A stretch of 64,000 bases of DNA from Bacteroidota bacterium (GCA_024742495.1 JANSYJ010000005.1:62001-126000), one strand, 5' to 3'. Positions 34,256 to 43,673 are shown, counted from the stretch's first letter. Numbers and translations: made by a program. Notes: generated by a model not told the origin, from the sequence alone.

Positions 34256-34939
34256 ATGAATATTGCTGTTCTCCTTCATGGTTCTGGAGTTTATGATGGA
34301 ACCGAAATTCAAGAAGCGGTATTTTCTTTACTAGCCATTGCTGAGGCGGGAGCTTCCTATCAATGCATAGCTCCAAATGTAAATCAGCATCATGTAATCA
34401 ATCATTTGGATGGTTCTGAAATGGAGGAAATTCGAAATGTTTTAATTGAATCGGCGCGAATTGCCAGAGGTGATGTTTTAGATCTTGCCGGGATTTCGGT
34501 TGATGATTATGATGCCTTAGTGATGCCCGGAGGTTTCGGTACCGCTAAGAATATCAGCAAATGGGCCTTTGAAGGTCCGGATGGCCCTATACTGCCTGAA
34601 GTGCAAGATTTAATTCGAGAATTTGTAAAGCAGGGCAAGCCAATCGCCGCTCTATGCATGAGCCCCACTACTGTTGCTAAAGCCTTGCAAGGAAGTGGAT
34701 TTGCCGCCAAATTATCGGTAGGCTCCACGGTAGAAGCCTCTCCCTATGATATTGCTGCGATCTCCACGGGCATGGAAAGCATAGGTATGCAAGCAGAATC
34801 TAAAACCGTAGCTGAGCTGAGCATTGACCAAGAATTGAAGATTATTTGCGCTCCTTGTTATATGATGGAAGCCAGTATTTTAGAGGTGCAAGCGAATATT
34901 AAACAAGCAGTGAATGCGATGGTGTCGCTAATGCGCTAA
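34256..34939 (+). CDS. elbB: ElbB (DJ-1/PfpI family glyoxalase-like)
   Basis: 227-residue DJ-1/PfpI superfamily protein of the ElbB type: MNIAVLLHGSGVYDGTEIQEA, VMPGGFGTAKNISKWA, and the nucleophile elbow AALCMSPTTVAKAL with the conserved Cys near residue 138. The family was linked in E. coli to isoprenoid supply and has glyoxalase activity in vitro. ATG at 34256. It is a single gene with its own leader. A short hairpin straddles its stop but lacks a U-tract. Confidence 0.92.
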   Translation: MNIAVLLHGSGVYDGTEIQEAVFSLLAIAEAGASYQCIAPNVNQHHVINHLDGSEMEEIRNVLIESARIARGDVLDLAGISVDDYDALVMPGGFGTAKNISKWAFEGPDGPILPEVQDLIREFVKQGKPIAALCMSPTTVAKALQGSGFAAKLSVGSTVEASPYDIAAISTGMESIGMQAESKTVAELSIDQELKIICAPCYMMEASILEVQANIKQAVNAMVSLMR

Positions 34940-35037
34940 ATTCTAGCGCGCAAAGGAATCTGAGAAATTAGTGTCGCATTTTTGGGAAGCCCTTAAGATG
35001 CCTTTTGAATATATGATGCTACCATCTTGCAAATCCT

Positions 35038-35045
35038 TAATTTTG
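35038..35045 (+). promoter_or_regulatory. -7 promoter box for gpmI operon
   Basis: TAATTTTG (TAnnTTTG), 17 bp before the gpmI ATG at 35063. No clear -33 box. Confidence 0.5.
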
Positions 35046-35062
35046 CCGCCTAATAAGCAAAC

Positions 35063-36580
35063 ATGAGCAATCATCCCAAAGCAGCCCTGATCATTTTAGA
35101 TGGATGGGGAATTGCTAGAAATTCAGCCGTTTCGGCGATTGATAAAGCCCAAACACCTTTTGTTGATTCCTTGTATAACCAGTATCCAAATTGCCGGCTA
35201 GAGGCATCTGGATTGGCAGTTGGTTTACCCGAAGGTCAGATGGGTAACAGTGAGGTGGGCCACATGAATTTAGGAGCAGGCCGCGTTGTTTATCAGGATT
35301 TGGTAAAAATAAATATGGCTGTTGCCGATGAAAGCATAGCCCAAGAGGAGGTTCTTGTAAAAGCCTTTGATTACGCTAAATCAAAATCTAAAAAAGTACA
35401 CTTTATCGGCCTTCTCTCGGATGGTGGTGTTCATGCGCACATCAAGCATCTAAAGGGATTGATTAAGGCCGCACATGATCAATCGGTGCAAGATATTTAC
35501 ATTCATGCTTTTATGGATGGTCGCGATACCGACCCCAAAGGTGGTTTAGCTTATATGGCCGATTTAGAAACGCATCTGGATCAATATTCCGGTAAAGTGG
35601 CCTCCCTTGTTGGGCGATATTATGCCATGGATCGCGATAAGCGCTGGGAACGCGTGAAGAAGGCTTATGACCTTATGGTGCATGGCAAAGGAGAAGAATT
35701 TCCATCTGCGCAAGCATGCTTAGAGAAGAACTACGCCGCAGGAATTACCGATGAATTTATAGAGCCGGGAATAATTGACGCCCAAGGGAGTATTGAGGCC
35801 GGCGATGTGGTGATGTGCTTTAACTTCCGCACCGATCGTGGCCGCCAAATTACTACCGCTTTAAGTCAGCAGGATTTCCCCGATTTTGGCATGAAAACTT
35901 TGCCGCTTCATTTTGTAACCATGACCCGCTACGATGATACCTTTAAGGGTATCGAAGTGATTTATGAAAAAGATAATTTAAGCGATACATTGGGCGAGGT
36001 TCTCAGTAGAAATGGTCGCAGCCAAGTGCGCATAGCCGAAACCGAAAAGTATCCTCATGTGACCTTCTTTTTCTCTGGTGGTAGAGAGGAGGAGTTTGAA
36101 GGCGAACATCGTTTGATGGTGAATTCTCCCAAAGTGGCCACCTACGATTTGCAGCCCGAGATGAGCGCTTACGAGGTTAGAGATGCCATTATAAAAGATA
36201 TTAAAGAACAGACTCCCGACTTCATTTGTTTGAATTTTGCTAATCCTGACATGGTTGGGCATACGGGTGTTATGGAGGCGGCCATTAAAGCCTGCGAAAC
36301 GGTAGATGCCTGCGCGGAAGCAGTGGTTAAAGCCGGCCTTGAAAAGGGCTATCGCTTTATTATTTTAGCCGATCACGGTAATGCAGATTGCATGACTAAT
36401 GCCGATGGCAGTCCCAATACGGCTCATACCACCCAGCCGGTTCCTTGCTTTTTGGTAGGAGACGACTTGGGAACTACAAGTATGAGGGATGGAGTTTTAG
36501 GTGATGTTGCACCGAGCATATTGGAATTGATGAATGTTGAACAGCCAGACGCCATGTCGGGCAAATCCTTATTAAAATGA
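35063..36580 (+). CDS. gpmI: 2,3-bisphosphoglycerate-independent phosphoglycerate mutase
   Basis: Interconverts 3- and 2-phosphoglycerate in glycolysis/gluconeogenesis. The 505-residue length is normal for the Mn-dependent enzyme. The metal-site start LIILDGWG, the nucleophile motif MGNSEVGHMNLGAGR with Ser63, MDGRDTDPKG, FNFRTDRGRQ, FANPDMVGHTG and ILADHGNADCM are all present. It opens a tight four-gene run (35063-38552); its stop overlaps the next ATG (ATGA). Confidence 0.97.
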   Translation: MSNHPKAALIILDGWGIARNSAVSAIDKAQTPFVDSLYNQYPNCRLEASGLAVGLPEGQMGNSEVGHMNLGAGRVVYQDLVKINMAVADESIAQEEVLVKAFDYAKSKSKKVHFIGLLSDGGVHAHIKHLKGLIKAAHDQSVQDIYIHAFMDGRDTDPKGGLAYMADLETHLDQYSGKVASLVGRYYAMDRDKRWERVKKAYDLMVHGKGEEFPSAQACLEKNYAAGITDEFIEPGIIDAQGSIEAGDVVMCFNFRTDRGRQITTALSQQDFPDFGMKTLPLHFVTMTRYDDTFKGIEVIYEKDNLSDTLGEVLSRNGRSQVRIAETEKYPHVTFFFSGGREEEFEGEHRLMVNSPKVATYDLQPEMSAYEVRDAIIKDIKEQTPDFICLNFANPDMVGHTGVMEAAIKACETVDACAEAVVKAGLEKGYRFIILADHGNADCMTNADGSPNTAHTTQPVPCFLVGDDLGTTSMRDGVLGDVAPSILELMNVEQPDAMSGKSLLK

Positions 36581-36996
36581 ATCCTTTAGACGCCAAGATT
36601 ATTGCGGTGGATTTTGATGGTACCATAGTGGAGGATGCCTATCCCGCTATTGGCAAACCAATGCCTTTTGTTTTTGAAACTTTAAAGATGCTTCAAAAGG
36701 ATGGCCATCGATTAGTTCTCTGGACTTATAGATCGGGCCGCCGTCTTAGAGATGCAGTGGAGTTTTGCAAAGAAAATGATATTGAGTTTTACGCAGTGAA
36801 CAGCAGTTTCCCAGAAGAAAAATTTAATGAGAAGGAGGCGAGTCGGAAGATAAATGCAGACTTGTTTATTGATGATCGAAATTTCGGAGGTTTCCCGGGA
36901 TGGGGTGAAATATATCATTCAATAGCCGGTGAACAGCCACAGCCTCAAAAGAAAAAAGCACGTAAAGCCTCTCGAAAAGGCTTCTTTAGATTTTAG
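36577..36996 (+). CDS. BT0820-like HAD-superfamily hydrolase
   Basis: A 139-residue single-domain HAD protein. Motif I is VDFDGTIVED (two Asp), motif II LVLWTYRSGR, and motif III/IV IDDRNFGGFPGWG, which is the pattern of the Bacteroidota BT0820 family. The basic tail (QKKKARKASRKG) is unusual and could bind nucleic acid or membrane. Substrate unknown. It overlaps gpmI by 4 bp and precedes map by 3 bp. Confidence 0.88.
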   Translation: MNPLDAKIIAVDFDGTIVEDAYPAIGKPMPFVFETLKMLQKDGHRLVLWTYRSGRRLRDAVEFCKENDIEFYAVNSSFPEEKFNEKEASRKINADLFIDDRNFGGFPGWGEIYHSIAGEQPQPQKKKARKASRKGFFRF

Positions 36997-36999
36997 TAA

Positions 37000-37779
37000 A
37001 TGATAAATATTAGAAGGCCAGACGAAATTGAAAAACTGCGGGCCGCGGCCTTAGTTGTGAGCCGCACCCTCGGCATGATTGCCAAGGAGATAAAGCCTGG
37101 AGCCAAACCGGTTGACTTAGATCGTAAGGCGGAGGAGTTTATAATTTCTCAAGGTGCCAAACCGGGTTTTAAAGGATTATATGGCTGCCCCAGTACCTTG
37201 TTGATTTCGAAGAATGAAACAGTAGTACATGGATTGCCTACCGATATTCCTCTTAAGGAGGGCGATGTGGTAAGTGTTGACTGCGGATCAATTTTAGATG
37301 GTTACTACGGCGACCATGCCTATACCTTTGAGGTGGGCGAGGTGGATCCCAAGGTGAAGAAGATGTTGGATGTTACCAAGGAATCGCTTTACCTAGGTAT
37401 TGCCGAGTTTAAGAAGGGCAATAGACTGGGCGATATTGGCTTTGCAATACAAAAACATGCTGAGGATCACGGCTATGGCGTTGTGCGCGAATTAGTTGGT
37501 CACGGTATAGGGACCAAATTACACGAGGATCCTCAAGTGCCAAACTTTGGAAAACGCGGTCGTGGGAAAGCTTTAAAGGACGGAATGGTACTGGCGATTG
37601 AACCTATGATTACGATGGGGACCTATCGCGTGAAGCAGCTATCTGATGGTTGGACTATAAATACCGTAGATGGAAAAGCGGCAGCGCATTTTGAGCATGA
37701 TGTAGCGATGGTAAACGGTGAGCCGGAAATTTTATCCACCTTCGATTATATTTACGAAGCCTTGGGCATAAACCCTTAA
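37000..37779 (+). CDS. map: Methionine aminopeptidase, type I
   Basis: Removes the initiator Met from new proteins. The 259 residues have the pita-bread metal ligands: VSVDCGSILDGYYGDHAYTF (two Asp), ELVGHGIGTKLHEDPQVPNFG (His) and AIEPMI (Glu), plus FEHDVAMV (final Glu/His segment). No N-terminal zinc finger, so type I. It lies within the gpmI operon. Confidence 0.96.
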   Translation: MINIRRPDEIEKLRAAALVVSRTLGMIAKEIKPGAKPVDLDRKAEEFIISQGAKPGFKGLYGCPSTLLISKNETVVHGLPTDIPLKEGDVVSVDCGSILDGYYGDHAYTFEVGEVDPKVKKMLDVTKESLYLGIAEFKKGNRLGDIGFAIQKHAEDHGYGVVRELVGHGIGTKLHEDPQVPNFGKRGRGKALKDGMVLAIEPMITMGTYRVKQLSDGWTINTVDGKAAAHFEHDVAMVNGEPEILSTFDYIYEALGINP

Positions 37780-37781
37780 AC

Positions 37782-38552
37782 ATGATTAAGTCACTATTTA
37801 AATTCGCCCTCAATACTATTCCGCGACCCATGTTAATACGATTATCGTACATGGCGGCGCCTATTTTGGCTCTCTTTTATCGAGGTAATAATTTCGAGGA
37901 CCCCATAGATGGGCGGAAGTATAGAAAACTGCTGCCTTATGGTTATAAGGGTCGTCAGCGCGAAAATGCCTTGGCACCAGCATCTTTATCCTTGGAACGC
38001 CATCGGTTGCTCTGGTTGTACCTTAAGAACCAAAGTTCCTTTTTTAAGGAAAAGCAAAATATATTGCATGTCGCGCCTGAGCAGTGTTTTTATGGTCGCT
38101 TTCGCAAGATGAAAAATTTAGATTACCTAACCGCTGATCTAGATTCCCCCATTGCAGACGTTAAAATGGACATCCATAATATTCAGTATGAGGATCATCA
38201 TTTTGATGTGATTTTATGCAATCATGTTTTAGAACATGTTATTGACGACCGCCAATGTATGCGGGAATTATGCCGGGTTTTAAAACCAGGTGGTTTGGCG
38301 ATAATGCAAGTGCCATTTAAGGCTGGAGTGGATGTAACTGATGAAGATCCAAGTATTACCGATCCCGAAGAGCGTATTAGACGCTTTGGACAGTATGATC
38401 ATGTTCGCCAGTATGGAAGTGACTACCCAGATCGTTTAAAAGAAGAAGGCTTTAAGGTGGAGCGATTCGCTGTTAATGAAGCCTTTAGTGCAGACGAGAT
38501 TAAACGCTATAGCTTGATGAAAGGCGAAGTGCTTTACGTTTGTTCCAAATAG
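37782..38552 (+). CDS. SAM-dependent methyltransferase
   Basis: A 256-residue class I methyltransferase. The first ~90 residues are hydrophobic/basic and may associate with membrane. The SAM fold then shows ILHVAPEQCFYGRF in place of the usual glycine-rich motif I, a LDYLTADLDS strand, the FDVILCNHVLEHV motif and CRVLKPGGLAIMQVP. Family: Methyltransf_11-like. Target unknown. Start 3 bp after map; last gene of the run. Confidence 0.87.
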   Translation: MIKSLFKFALNTIPRPMLIRLSYMAAPILALFYRGNNFEDPIDGRKYRKLLPYGYKGRQRENALAPASLSLERHRLLWLYLKNQSSFFKEKQNILHVAPEQCFYGRFRKMKNLDYLTADLDSPIADVKMDIHNIQYEDHHFDVILCNHVLEHVIDDRQCMRELCRVLKPGGLAIMQVPFKAGVDVTDEDPSITDPEERIRRFGQYDHVRQYGSDYPDRLKEEGFKVERFAVNEAFSADEIKRYSLMKGEVLYVCSK

Positions 38553-38560
38553 CAGAATAC

Positions 38561-38929
38561 TTATTTGGAGAAACCTTTGAAATAATCATTGCGCTGGCTG
38601 GTGGGGCTTGCCCTAAGCTTTCGTAAGGAAAGATAGATCAGAACAAAGACCAACAAACCTATTTTAAGGTAACCTAGAGCAGCCATTAGCATTACACCTA
38701 ATAGGGCTAAAACCATTAAAGTATACCACAGGTAGTTTGGGGATTTAGTTTTAGGTTCAGGTCGAGCTTCCTTTAGCTCCAATAAAAATTGATTATCGGC
38801 TTCGGAGATTATTTCTAATCTGCTTTGGGCATCAAGGGAATGGCTTTTTAAAAAGTCTTTCAGGTCCGATCTCTCTTGACCCTCCCGTAACATATCCAAA
38901 CAGCTTTCCACCAGAATTTTCTTAGTCAT
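38561..38929 (-). CDS. Small membrane protein, unknown
   Basis: 122 residues. The N-terminal half is helical and charged (KKILVESCLDMLREGQERSDLKDFL); the second half has two hydrophobic helices (about 68-90 and 91-108). I do not recognise a family. The start ATG overlaps the stop of the S41 peptidase gene upstream (ATGA), so it is its translational partner, perhaps in the same membrane step. Confidence 0.65.
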   Translation of the reverse strand: MTKKILVESCLDMLREGQERSDLKDFLKSHSLDAQSRLEIISEADNQFLLELKEARPEPKTKSPNYLWYTLMVLALLGVMLMAALGYLKIGLLVFVLIYLSLRKLRASPTSQRNDYFKGFSK

Positions 38930-40359
38930 CTTGAGATATGATTTTCAAAGAGATATTCTAGTTCTTTATCCTTTGCCGCTAGCCGTTCATCGGGCTGGTA
39001 GTCGATAATAATGTCTGGGATAAGCCCTCTGCCTTCAAGTTCGGGTTCTACTTTATGATCTAAAAAGTAATAAGGAATCCGCATCCGAATTCCGCTTGAA
39101 GGCAGAACCAAGTTATACATTAGAACCGCATTGGATCCATCTTCACCACCACCGGTTTCACTGCCTAGGATGAGGCATTCACGGTGATGTTTAAGTTTTG
39201 TCGCCACCAAGCTTCCAAGGGAAAAAGTTCCTCCATCGGTAAGTACATAGAGTTTGCCTCGATAGGCATGCTTTTTTTTGGGCCGGTAGTTTAATTGGTA
39301 GTTGCGATCAGGGTCTTCCTTATTAGCGTCGGGTTTTAAATTAAAAAGGAAACGTGTAATGCGGCTCCCTATGGGCATTTTTAATTGATCGGATTCGCTT
39401 ACTTCCTTTTTTGGTCGACTAAAGTCTGTGCTAAAGTCATCTTCTAAAAGATAGCTTAAAAGGCGGTTGCCATTTGGAAAATAGCCGCCACCATTTCCGC
39501 GTAAATCGAGAATTAAGTTTTGAATGTCTCTCTTTTCTAACTCTTTAAAGACACGGCGATAGAACTTCTTATAGGAGCGGGTTTTAAAACCATTGTGATC
39601 GAGAATAGCCCAGTTAGGCTGATCTTCAAACTGGAATAATGCCGCCGCATCCATACTTACTAAAGCTTCTCCGTAAAGGGCATTGGTCGGTCTTTTTGAA
39701 GGGCCATACTTTCCTCCTTCAAGTTTAAGGCTTTGCTTCTGCTGGAGGCTATCCAAATAACTTAGCTCATAAACATCACTTCGTCCGTAAAGAAAGAGAT
39801 GGTAAGTACCAAAGAGTTTCAAAATCCGATTATTGGCATAGGCTTCGCTAATGCCGTCAACCTCTTGAATAGCCCGCATCTCTCTTAATAGGCTTGAGGC
39901 CGAACGACCATTAATGCTTAAAATCTCCAATCCCGGTTTGAGCAGGCTATCTTGATCAAAAGCTTGCTTTACGAAAAGCTGATCCTTCTCATTAAAATAA
40001 ACGGTAAGAGGGAGAATTTTCGAATCTTCTCTTTGCTTTTTATACCAGCTTAGGGAAGGTTGGGCAGTGGTGTGTCCGCAGCCAATAGTATGAATGAAGC
40101 GTCTAATTTCTCGATGCAGCTCTAGTTCAGAAACAGAATCGTTAAAAGAATTTAAAACTGCCGCTTCTCTACGTTTAAAATCCGCTTCAGATTGAAATTT
40201 GAAAATCGTGGGATGGACCTCCAAAAGACTATTTACCAGTATTTTAAAATCGTTTTTTGCCGCTTGTGCCGAAATGTTCGCGCCAAATTCGGCTTTGGAT
40301 TGAGCCGATAAAAAGTAAGTGGAGACTATTAAAATTAAAAGGGAGCTTAATCTTTTCAT
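38926..40359 (-). CDS. Exported S41 (C-terminal processing) family peptidase
   Basis: 477 residues with a signal peptide ending near FLSAQ. After an N-terminal helical region, a PDZ-like segment (KQAFDQDSLLKPGLEILSING) is followed by the S41 core: LILDLRGNGGGYFPNG, the nucleophile region LTDGGTFSLGSLVATKL (Ser in G-x-F-S), and GSETGGGEDGSN. A periplasmic or surface protease; substrate unknown. It is followed by the small membrane protein with 4 bp overlap. Confidence 0.87.
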   Translation of the reverse strand: MKRLSSLLILIVSTYFLSAQSKAEFGANISAQAAKNDFKILVNSLLEVHPTIFKFQSEADFKRREAAVLNSFNDSVSELELHREIRRFIHTIGCGHTTAQPSLSWYKKQREDSKILPLTVYFNEKDQLFVKQAFDQDSLLKPGLEILSINGRSASSLLREMRAIQEVDGISEAYANNRILKLFGTYHLFLYGRSDVYELSYLDSLQQKQSLKLEGGKYGPSKRPTNALYGEALVSMDAAALFQFEDQPNWAILDHNGFKTRSYKKFYRRVFKELEKRDIQNLILDLRGNGGGYFPNGNRLLSYLLEDDFSTDFSRPKKEVSESDQLKMPIGSRITRFLFNLKPDANKEDPDRNYQLNYRPKKKHAYRGKLYVLTDGGTFSLGSLVATKLKHHRECLILGSETGGGEDGSNAVLMYNLVLPSSGIRMRIPYYFLDHKVEPELEGRGLIPDIIIDYQPDERLAAKDKELEYLFENHISR

Positions 40360-40466
40360 GGCCTGTTTAAGGCTCTAAATTAAACAATAGCTTCAATCCA
40401 AACTGATGTTTATCATAGTATTAAGGATGAATATTGAAGAATTTAGATAGTCTTAAAGCGATCGTC

Positions 40467-40901
40467 ATGAAAAATGTAATTGTATCAGTTGATTTCGGTC
40501 CAGGGGTAGAGCAGCTTTTAGAGAAAGCATCAGAATGGGCCAAAGCCTTTGAAGTTAAAATATGGGTCCTGCATATTGCGGCTCCCCATCCAGAGTATAT
40601 TGGTTATGCTGTTGGTCCAGAATATATTCGCGACATCAGGGCTCAAGAATTAAAGGAAGAACATCGATTATTGGATTCCTATGCCAAATCGCTTCAAGCT
40701 AAAGGATTAGTAGCCGAAGCACTTTTGGTAAAGGGCGCCACCAAGGATATGATTGTTGAAGAAGCACAGAAATTGGATGCCGATTTAATTATCTGTGGAC
40801 ACCACGAGCATAACTTCATTTATAAAGCGATTCTTGGAAGTTTTTCTGAAAGCTTGATTCAAGAGTCAAAGATTCCCGTATTACTTATTCCGCTTGGCTA
40901 G
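40467..40901 (+). CDS. Universal stress protein, UspA family
   Basis: 144 residues from the ATG at 40467 (MKNVIVSVDFG), which is the usual UspA N-terminus; the longer frame uses a TTG. The C-terminal ATP-binding pattern appears as the strand DLIICGHHEHNF and then LGSFSESLIQESKIPVLLIP, which fits G-2x-G-9x-G(S/T) loosely (KAILGSFSES), so nucleotide binding is possible. The stop shares CTAG with the convergent transporter gene. Confidence 0.87.
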   Translation: MKNVIVSVDFGPGVEQLLEKASEWAKAFEVKIWVLHIAAPHPEYIGYAVGPEYIRDIRAQELKEEHRLLDSYAKSLQAKGLVAEALLVKGATKDMIVEEAQKLDADLIICGHHEHNFIYKAILGSFSESLIQESKIPVLLIPLG

Positions 40902-41689
40902 GCTAATTTGAGAATTCGCCTTGCGCCTTTAATGACCAAGGCAAAAACCAAGCTACCGATGAGGAGATCGGGCAGAGGGCTTTGAAATATAAAGACCAAT
41001 ATTCCAGCTAGAATTACGCCGGCATTAATGATGATGTCATTTGAGGTGAAAATCATGCTGGCCTGCATATGCGCTTCTTCCTTGGATTTACTTCTTTGAA
41101 GTAAAACCAAACACCAAGCATTGGCAATTAAGGCCAAAATTGAAATGATTATCATGCTTTCGAACTGCGGGAGATCGTTACCGAAAAGGAATCGTTTAAG
41201 AACGGCAGCAAAACCGAGAATGGCTAAGCCAATTTGCAAATAGCCCGCCCATTTACTCACCATTTTCTTTCGCAGATAATCACCACTAACTGCCCAAAGG
41301 CTTAAGCCGTAAACCAAGGCATCTGCTAGCATATCTAAACTATCGGCAATAAGCCCAAGGGATTTTGCAAAAAGACCCATTCCCAACTCAATGGCAAAAA
41401 AAGCAGCATTAATGATTAATACCTTAATAAGTAAACTTCGCTGCCCTTTTGATTTGGAGCTAGGCTTAAAATCTGATTTTGTAGTACCGAGCAATTTTGA
41501 TCCCAAGTCTAAGCTTTCTAGGGCTTGACTGATAGGCATGGTCTCCAAGTCGTGGTAAACAAATAGCTGTCGATTTTTAAGGTCGAATTTTAAATCATGG
41601 ATATTTTTCAGCGAATCCAATTTCATCCGAATTAGATTTTCTTCGGAGGGGCAGTCCATTTTTGGAATTTGGTAATGCGATTCGAACAT
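40898..41689 (-). CDS. Cation diffusion facilitator with N-terminal HMA-like domain
   Basis: 263 residues. The first ~70 residues form a heavy-metal-associated-like ferredoxin fold with a MDCPSEENLIRMKL motif (one Cys, not CxxC). Then come five or six transmembrane helices with CDF ligands: IADSLDMLADALVYGL in one helix and SNDIIINAGVI in a later one. No cytoplasmic C-terminal CDF domain is present, so the N-terminal domain may replace it. It probably exports a divalent metal (Zn, Fe or Co). A TACCTTTG promoter box lies 22 bp upstream. Confidence 0.87.
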   Translation of the reverse strand: MFESHYQIPKMDCPSEENLIRMKLDSLKNIHDLKFDLKNRQLFVYHDLETMPISQALESLDLGSKLLGTTKSDFKPSSKSKGQRSLLIKVLIINAAFFAIELGMGLFAKSLGLIADSLDMLADALVYGLSLWAVSGDYLRKKMVSKWAGYLQIGLAILGFAAVLKRFLFGNDLPQFESMIIISILALIANAWCLVLLQRSKSKEEAHMQASMIFTSNDIIINAGVILAGILVFIFQSPLPDLLIGSLVFALVIKGARRILKLA

Positions 41690-41711
41690 TTACTAGGCGG
41701 CTGAAAAGCAG

Positions 41712-41719
41712 CAAAGGTA
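41712..41719 (-). promoter_or_regulatory. -7 promoter box for CDF transporter
   Basis: TACCTTTG on the minus strand, 22 bp before the ATG at 41689. Confidence 0.55.
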
Positions 41720-41771
41720 TGAACCGATAAATAATCCTAATGGAAGCGCTTATTGCGGATTGTTGATAAGG

Positions 41772-42374
41772 CTAATTGAATTTTTCCTGCAGATTTTGAA
41801 GGGTCTCAAATGGATTATCAACTACCTCGGAATTGGCTAGCCAAGCGGGTATGGAGCCCCCCGGATCGGCATGCACTTGATAGGTCACTGCGCTTTGTCC
41901 ATTTCCTAAATCTTTAAAATACCAAAAGCCTTTAACCATGGTCATGCGCACTGCATCTTCTTTTTGCGGCCCATATTCCGGAAGCGCTTCTATAGTAACC
42001 CTGCGATCTTTGCCTTTTGTTTCGGTCACATAGCGGTAAAAACTATCACGATCTGAAACTGGGAAAGGTGCCTCCATGCGCGTATAGTGGATTTGCTGAT
42101 TTTTGTTTTGGTCCAACAATTTAGCCTCTATACAACTTGGAACCCATTCGGTAAAGGACTTTACTTTCGTTACGAGCTCCACTAAGGTTTGAGGGCTAGC
42201 ATTTAGGGTGCAGGTTCCTTTAAATTCATCCAGATCTGAACCGGGCACAGAGCGGGTATAAATTTTTATTCCGGATTCATTTTTTCGCAGCTGCCAAGTT
42301 TCGGCTCCTTGAGGATTGGGATTTACAAGGCTAAAAGAGAGAATAGTAAAGAGGCTAGCAAATAAGGCTTTCAT
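41772..42374 (-). CDS. Exported START-domain (lipid-binding) protein
   Basis: 200 residues with a signal peptide (MKALFASLFTILSFSLVNP). The mature part matches a StAR-related lipid-transfer domain: WQLRKNESGIKIYTRSVPGSDLDEFKG, WVPSCIEAKLL, PFPVSDRDSFYRYV, and DPGGSIPAWLANSEVVDNP near the C-terminal helix. Such proteins carry lipids or polyketide-like ligands. The ligand is unknown. The gap to the CDF gene is 82 bp and holds that gene's promoter. Confidence 0.85.
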   Translation of the reverse strand: MKALFASLFTILSFSLVNPNPQGAETWQLRKNESGIKIYTRSVPGSDLDEFKGTCTLNASPQTLVELVTKVKSFTEWVPSCIEAKLLDQNKNQQIHYTRMEAPFPVSDRDSFYRYVTETKGKDRRVTIEALPEYGPQKEDAVRMTMVKGFWYFKDLGNGQSAVTYQVHADPGGSIPAWLANSEVVDNPFETLQNLQEKFN

Positions 42375-42438
42375 AGGTCTTAAGCACTGATGGTTAGTTT
42401 ATTTTAACGTGGGCTCGAATGATTGGTTCGCTGCCAAT

Positions 42439-43056
42439 TTAGGCCACTGGGAAGAAAAAGCCCTTTAATCCCGAAAGGATACTTTGCATGGCATAGGAGG
42501 CAAGGATAAGCCCCATGATTTTACTAATTACGGTAATACCGTATTCCCCAATTCGCTTTTGTACAATATTGGCCCCTAGGAGCAGGAGCATGGTTAAGAT
42601 TACCACAACAAAAACTAAAAAGGTAGTAAAGGCTTGATCTTGTAAGGTGTAGATGTGGTTGTCGGTAGCAATTACTACCGCCATAATTGCCCCAGGACTG
42701 GCGATTGATGGAATTGCAACTGGGAAAATGGTAACGTGTTTATAGTCTTTGATGAGGTGCTTTTCCGTTTCGGGTTTTCCTTCTCCGAAAATCATGGTTA
42801 AAGCAAATAAGAAGAGGATTAGTCCACCTGATATTTGAAAGGCATTTAAGGAGATCGACATTCCTTCCAGAATAATCTGGCCCAGTAAAATGAAGAATAA
42901 AAGAATACCAAAAGCGAAGAAGGAGGCTCGTATAGCCACACGCCTTTTGTCTACGGCATTAAACTGCTTAGTTGCCTCCAGGTAAACAGGAACCGAACCT
43001 AGTGGGTCGATAACCGCAATGAGGAAAAGTATTTTGGTGATAATAGCCGTAAGCAT
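42439..43056 (-). CDS. MarC family integral membrane protein
   Basis: 205 residues, six transmembrane helices. The first helix ends with the family motif FLIAVIDPLGSVPVYLEATK, and the second half repeats it as PVAIPSIASPGAIMAVVI. Family members were once tied to antibiotic resistance but the function is unknown. The start at 43056 follows an 84-bp upstream gap in which a near-consensus -7 box (TACTTTTC, 43131-43138) is seen. Confidence 0.92.
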   Translation of the reverse strand: MLTAIITKILFLIAVIDPLGSVPVYLEATKQFNAVDKRRVAIRASFFAFGILLFFILLGQIILEGMSISLNAFQISGGLILFLFALTMIFGEGKPETEKHLIKDYKHVTIFPVAIPSIASPGAIMAVVIATDNHIYTLQDQAFTTFLVFVVVILTMLLLLGANIVQKRIGEYGITVISKIMGLILASYAMQSILSGLKGFFFPVA

Positions 43057-43140
43057 CTAATAAAAACCCTTGGGGGTAGATTAAGTTCTGTTTTAGCTAA
43101 ATGCTAAAAAGGTCGCTGATTTCTCTGCCGAAAAGTACAA

Positions 43141-43590
43141 CTAAGATAGTATTTGTTTCATGTGATAAAGATCAAATCCTTTGGCCCAAAAATTAGCTTT
43201 GGTCTCAACTAATTGAAAGCCCATTTTCCGATAAAAGTCCGCAGCTAATTGCGATGTACGAACTTCCACCTGATTGATGCTTTTGGATCTTAGGACTTGC
43301 AAGCGATGTTCGCACAGTTGTCGGCCGTATCCCTTTCCATGGTAAGCTGGATGCAGGAAGTCCCAGGAGAAGAAAGCCATTTGGGAGGCTTTATGATAGT
43401 TAATTCCACCGGCGCCAATGAGTCTATTTTTAAGTTCTAGTAGGAAGTATTCTTCAAGCTCTGATTGCAAATAGGTTCTAAAGTCTTCCAATTCGCTTTC
43501 TGCAAAATATCTTGGAATATTTGCTTCAAGTAAAGTGAGAACAGGCTCGAAATCTGAAGGCCTAATTTTTCGGATGATCAAATCTTTCAT
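43141..43590 (-). CDS. GNAT family N-acetyltransferase
   Basis: 149 residues from the ATG at 43588-43590 (MKDLIIRKIRPSD). The longer frame adds 10 residues that do not fit the family's N-terminus. The acetyl-CoA loop is HGKGYGRQLCEHRL and the final segment FYRKMGFQLVETKANFW is typical. Ribosomal or small-molecule target unknown. Confidence 0.82.
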   Translation of the reverse strand: MKDLIIRKIRPSDFEPVLTLLEANIPRYFAESELEDFRTYLQSELEEYFLLELKNRLIGAGGINYHKASQMAFFSWDFLHPAYHGKGYGRQLCEHRLQVLRSKSINQVEVRTSQLAADFYRKMGFQLVETKANFWAKGFDLYHMKQILS

Positions 43591-43673
43591 TCCTTTCGTA
43601 AAAAGCCCCCGTTTTTCCATTAGCTAAAAGCGCAACAATAGAACTAGGCCAAGGCTTATTTAGTTTAATCGAT

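Noticed and set aside
34933-34949. GCGCTA...TAGCGC hairpin at the elbB stop as a terminator
   Set aside because: The stem is only 6 bp and it is followed by CGCAAAGG rather than a T-run.
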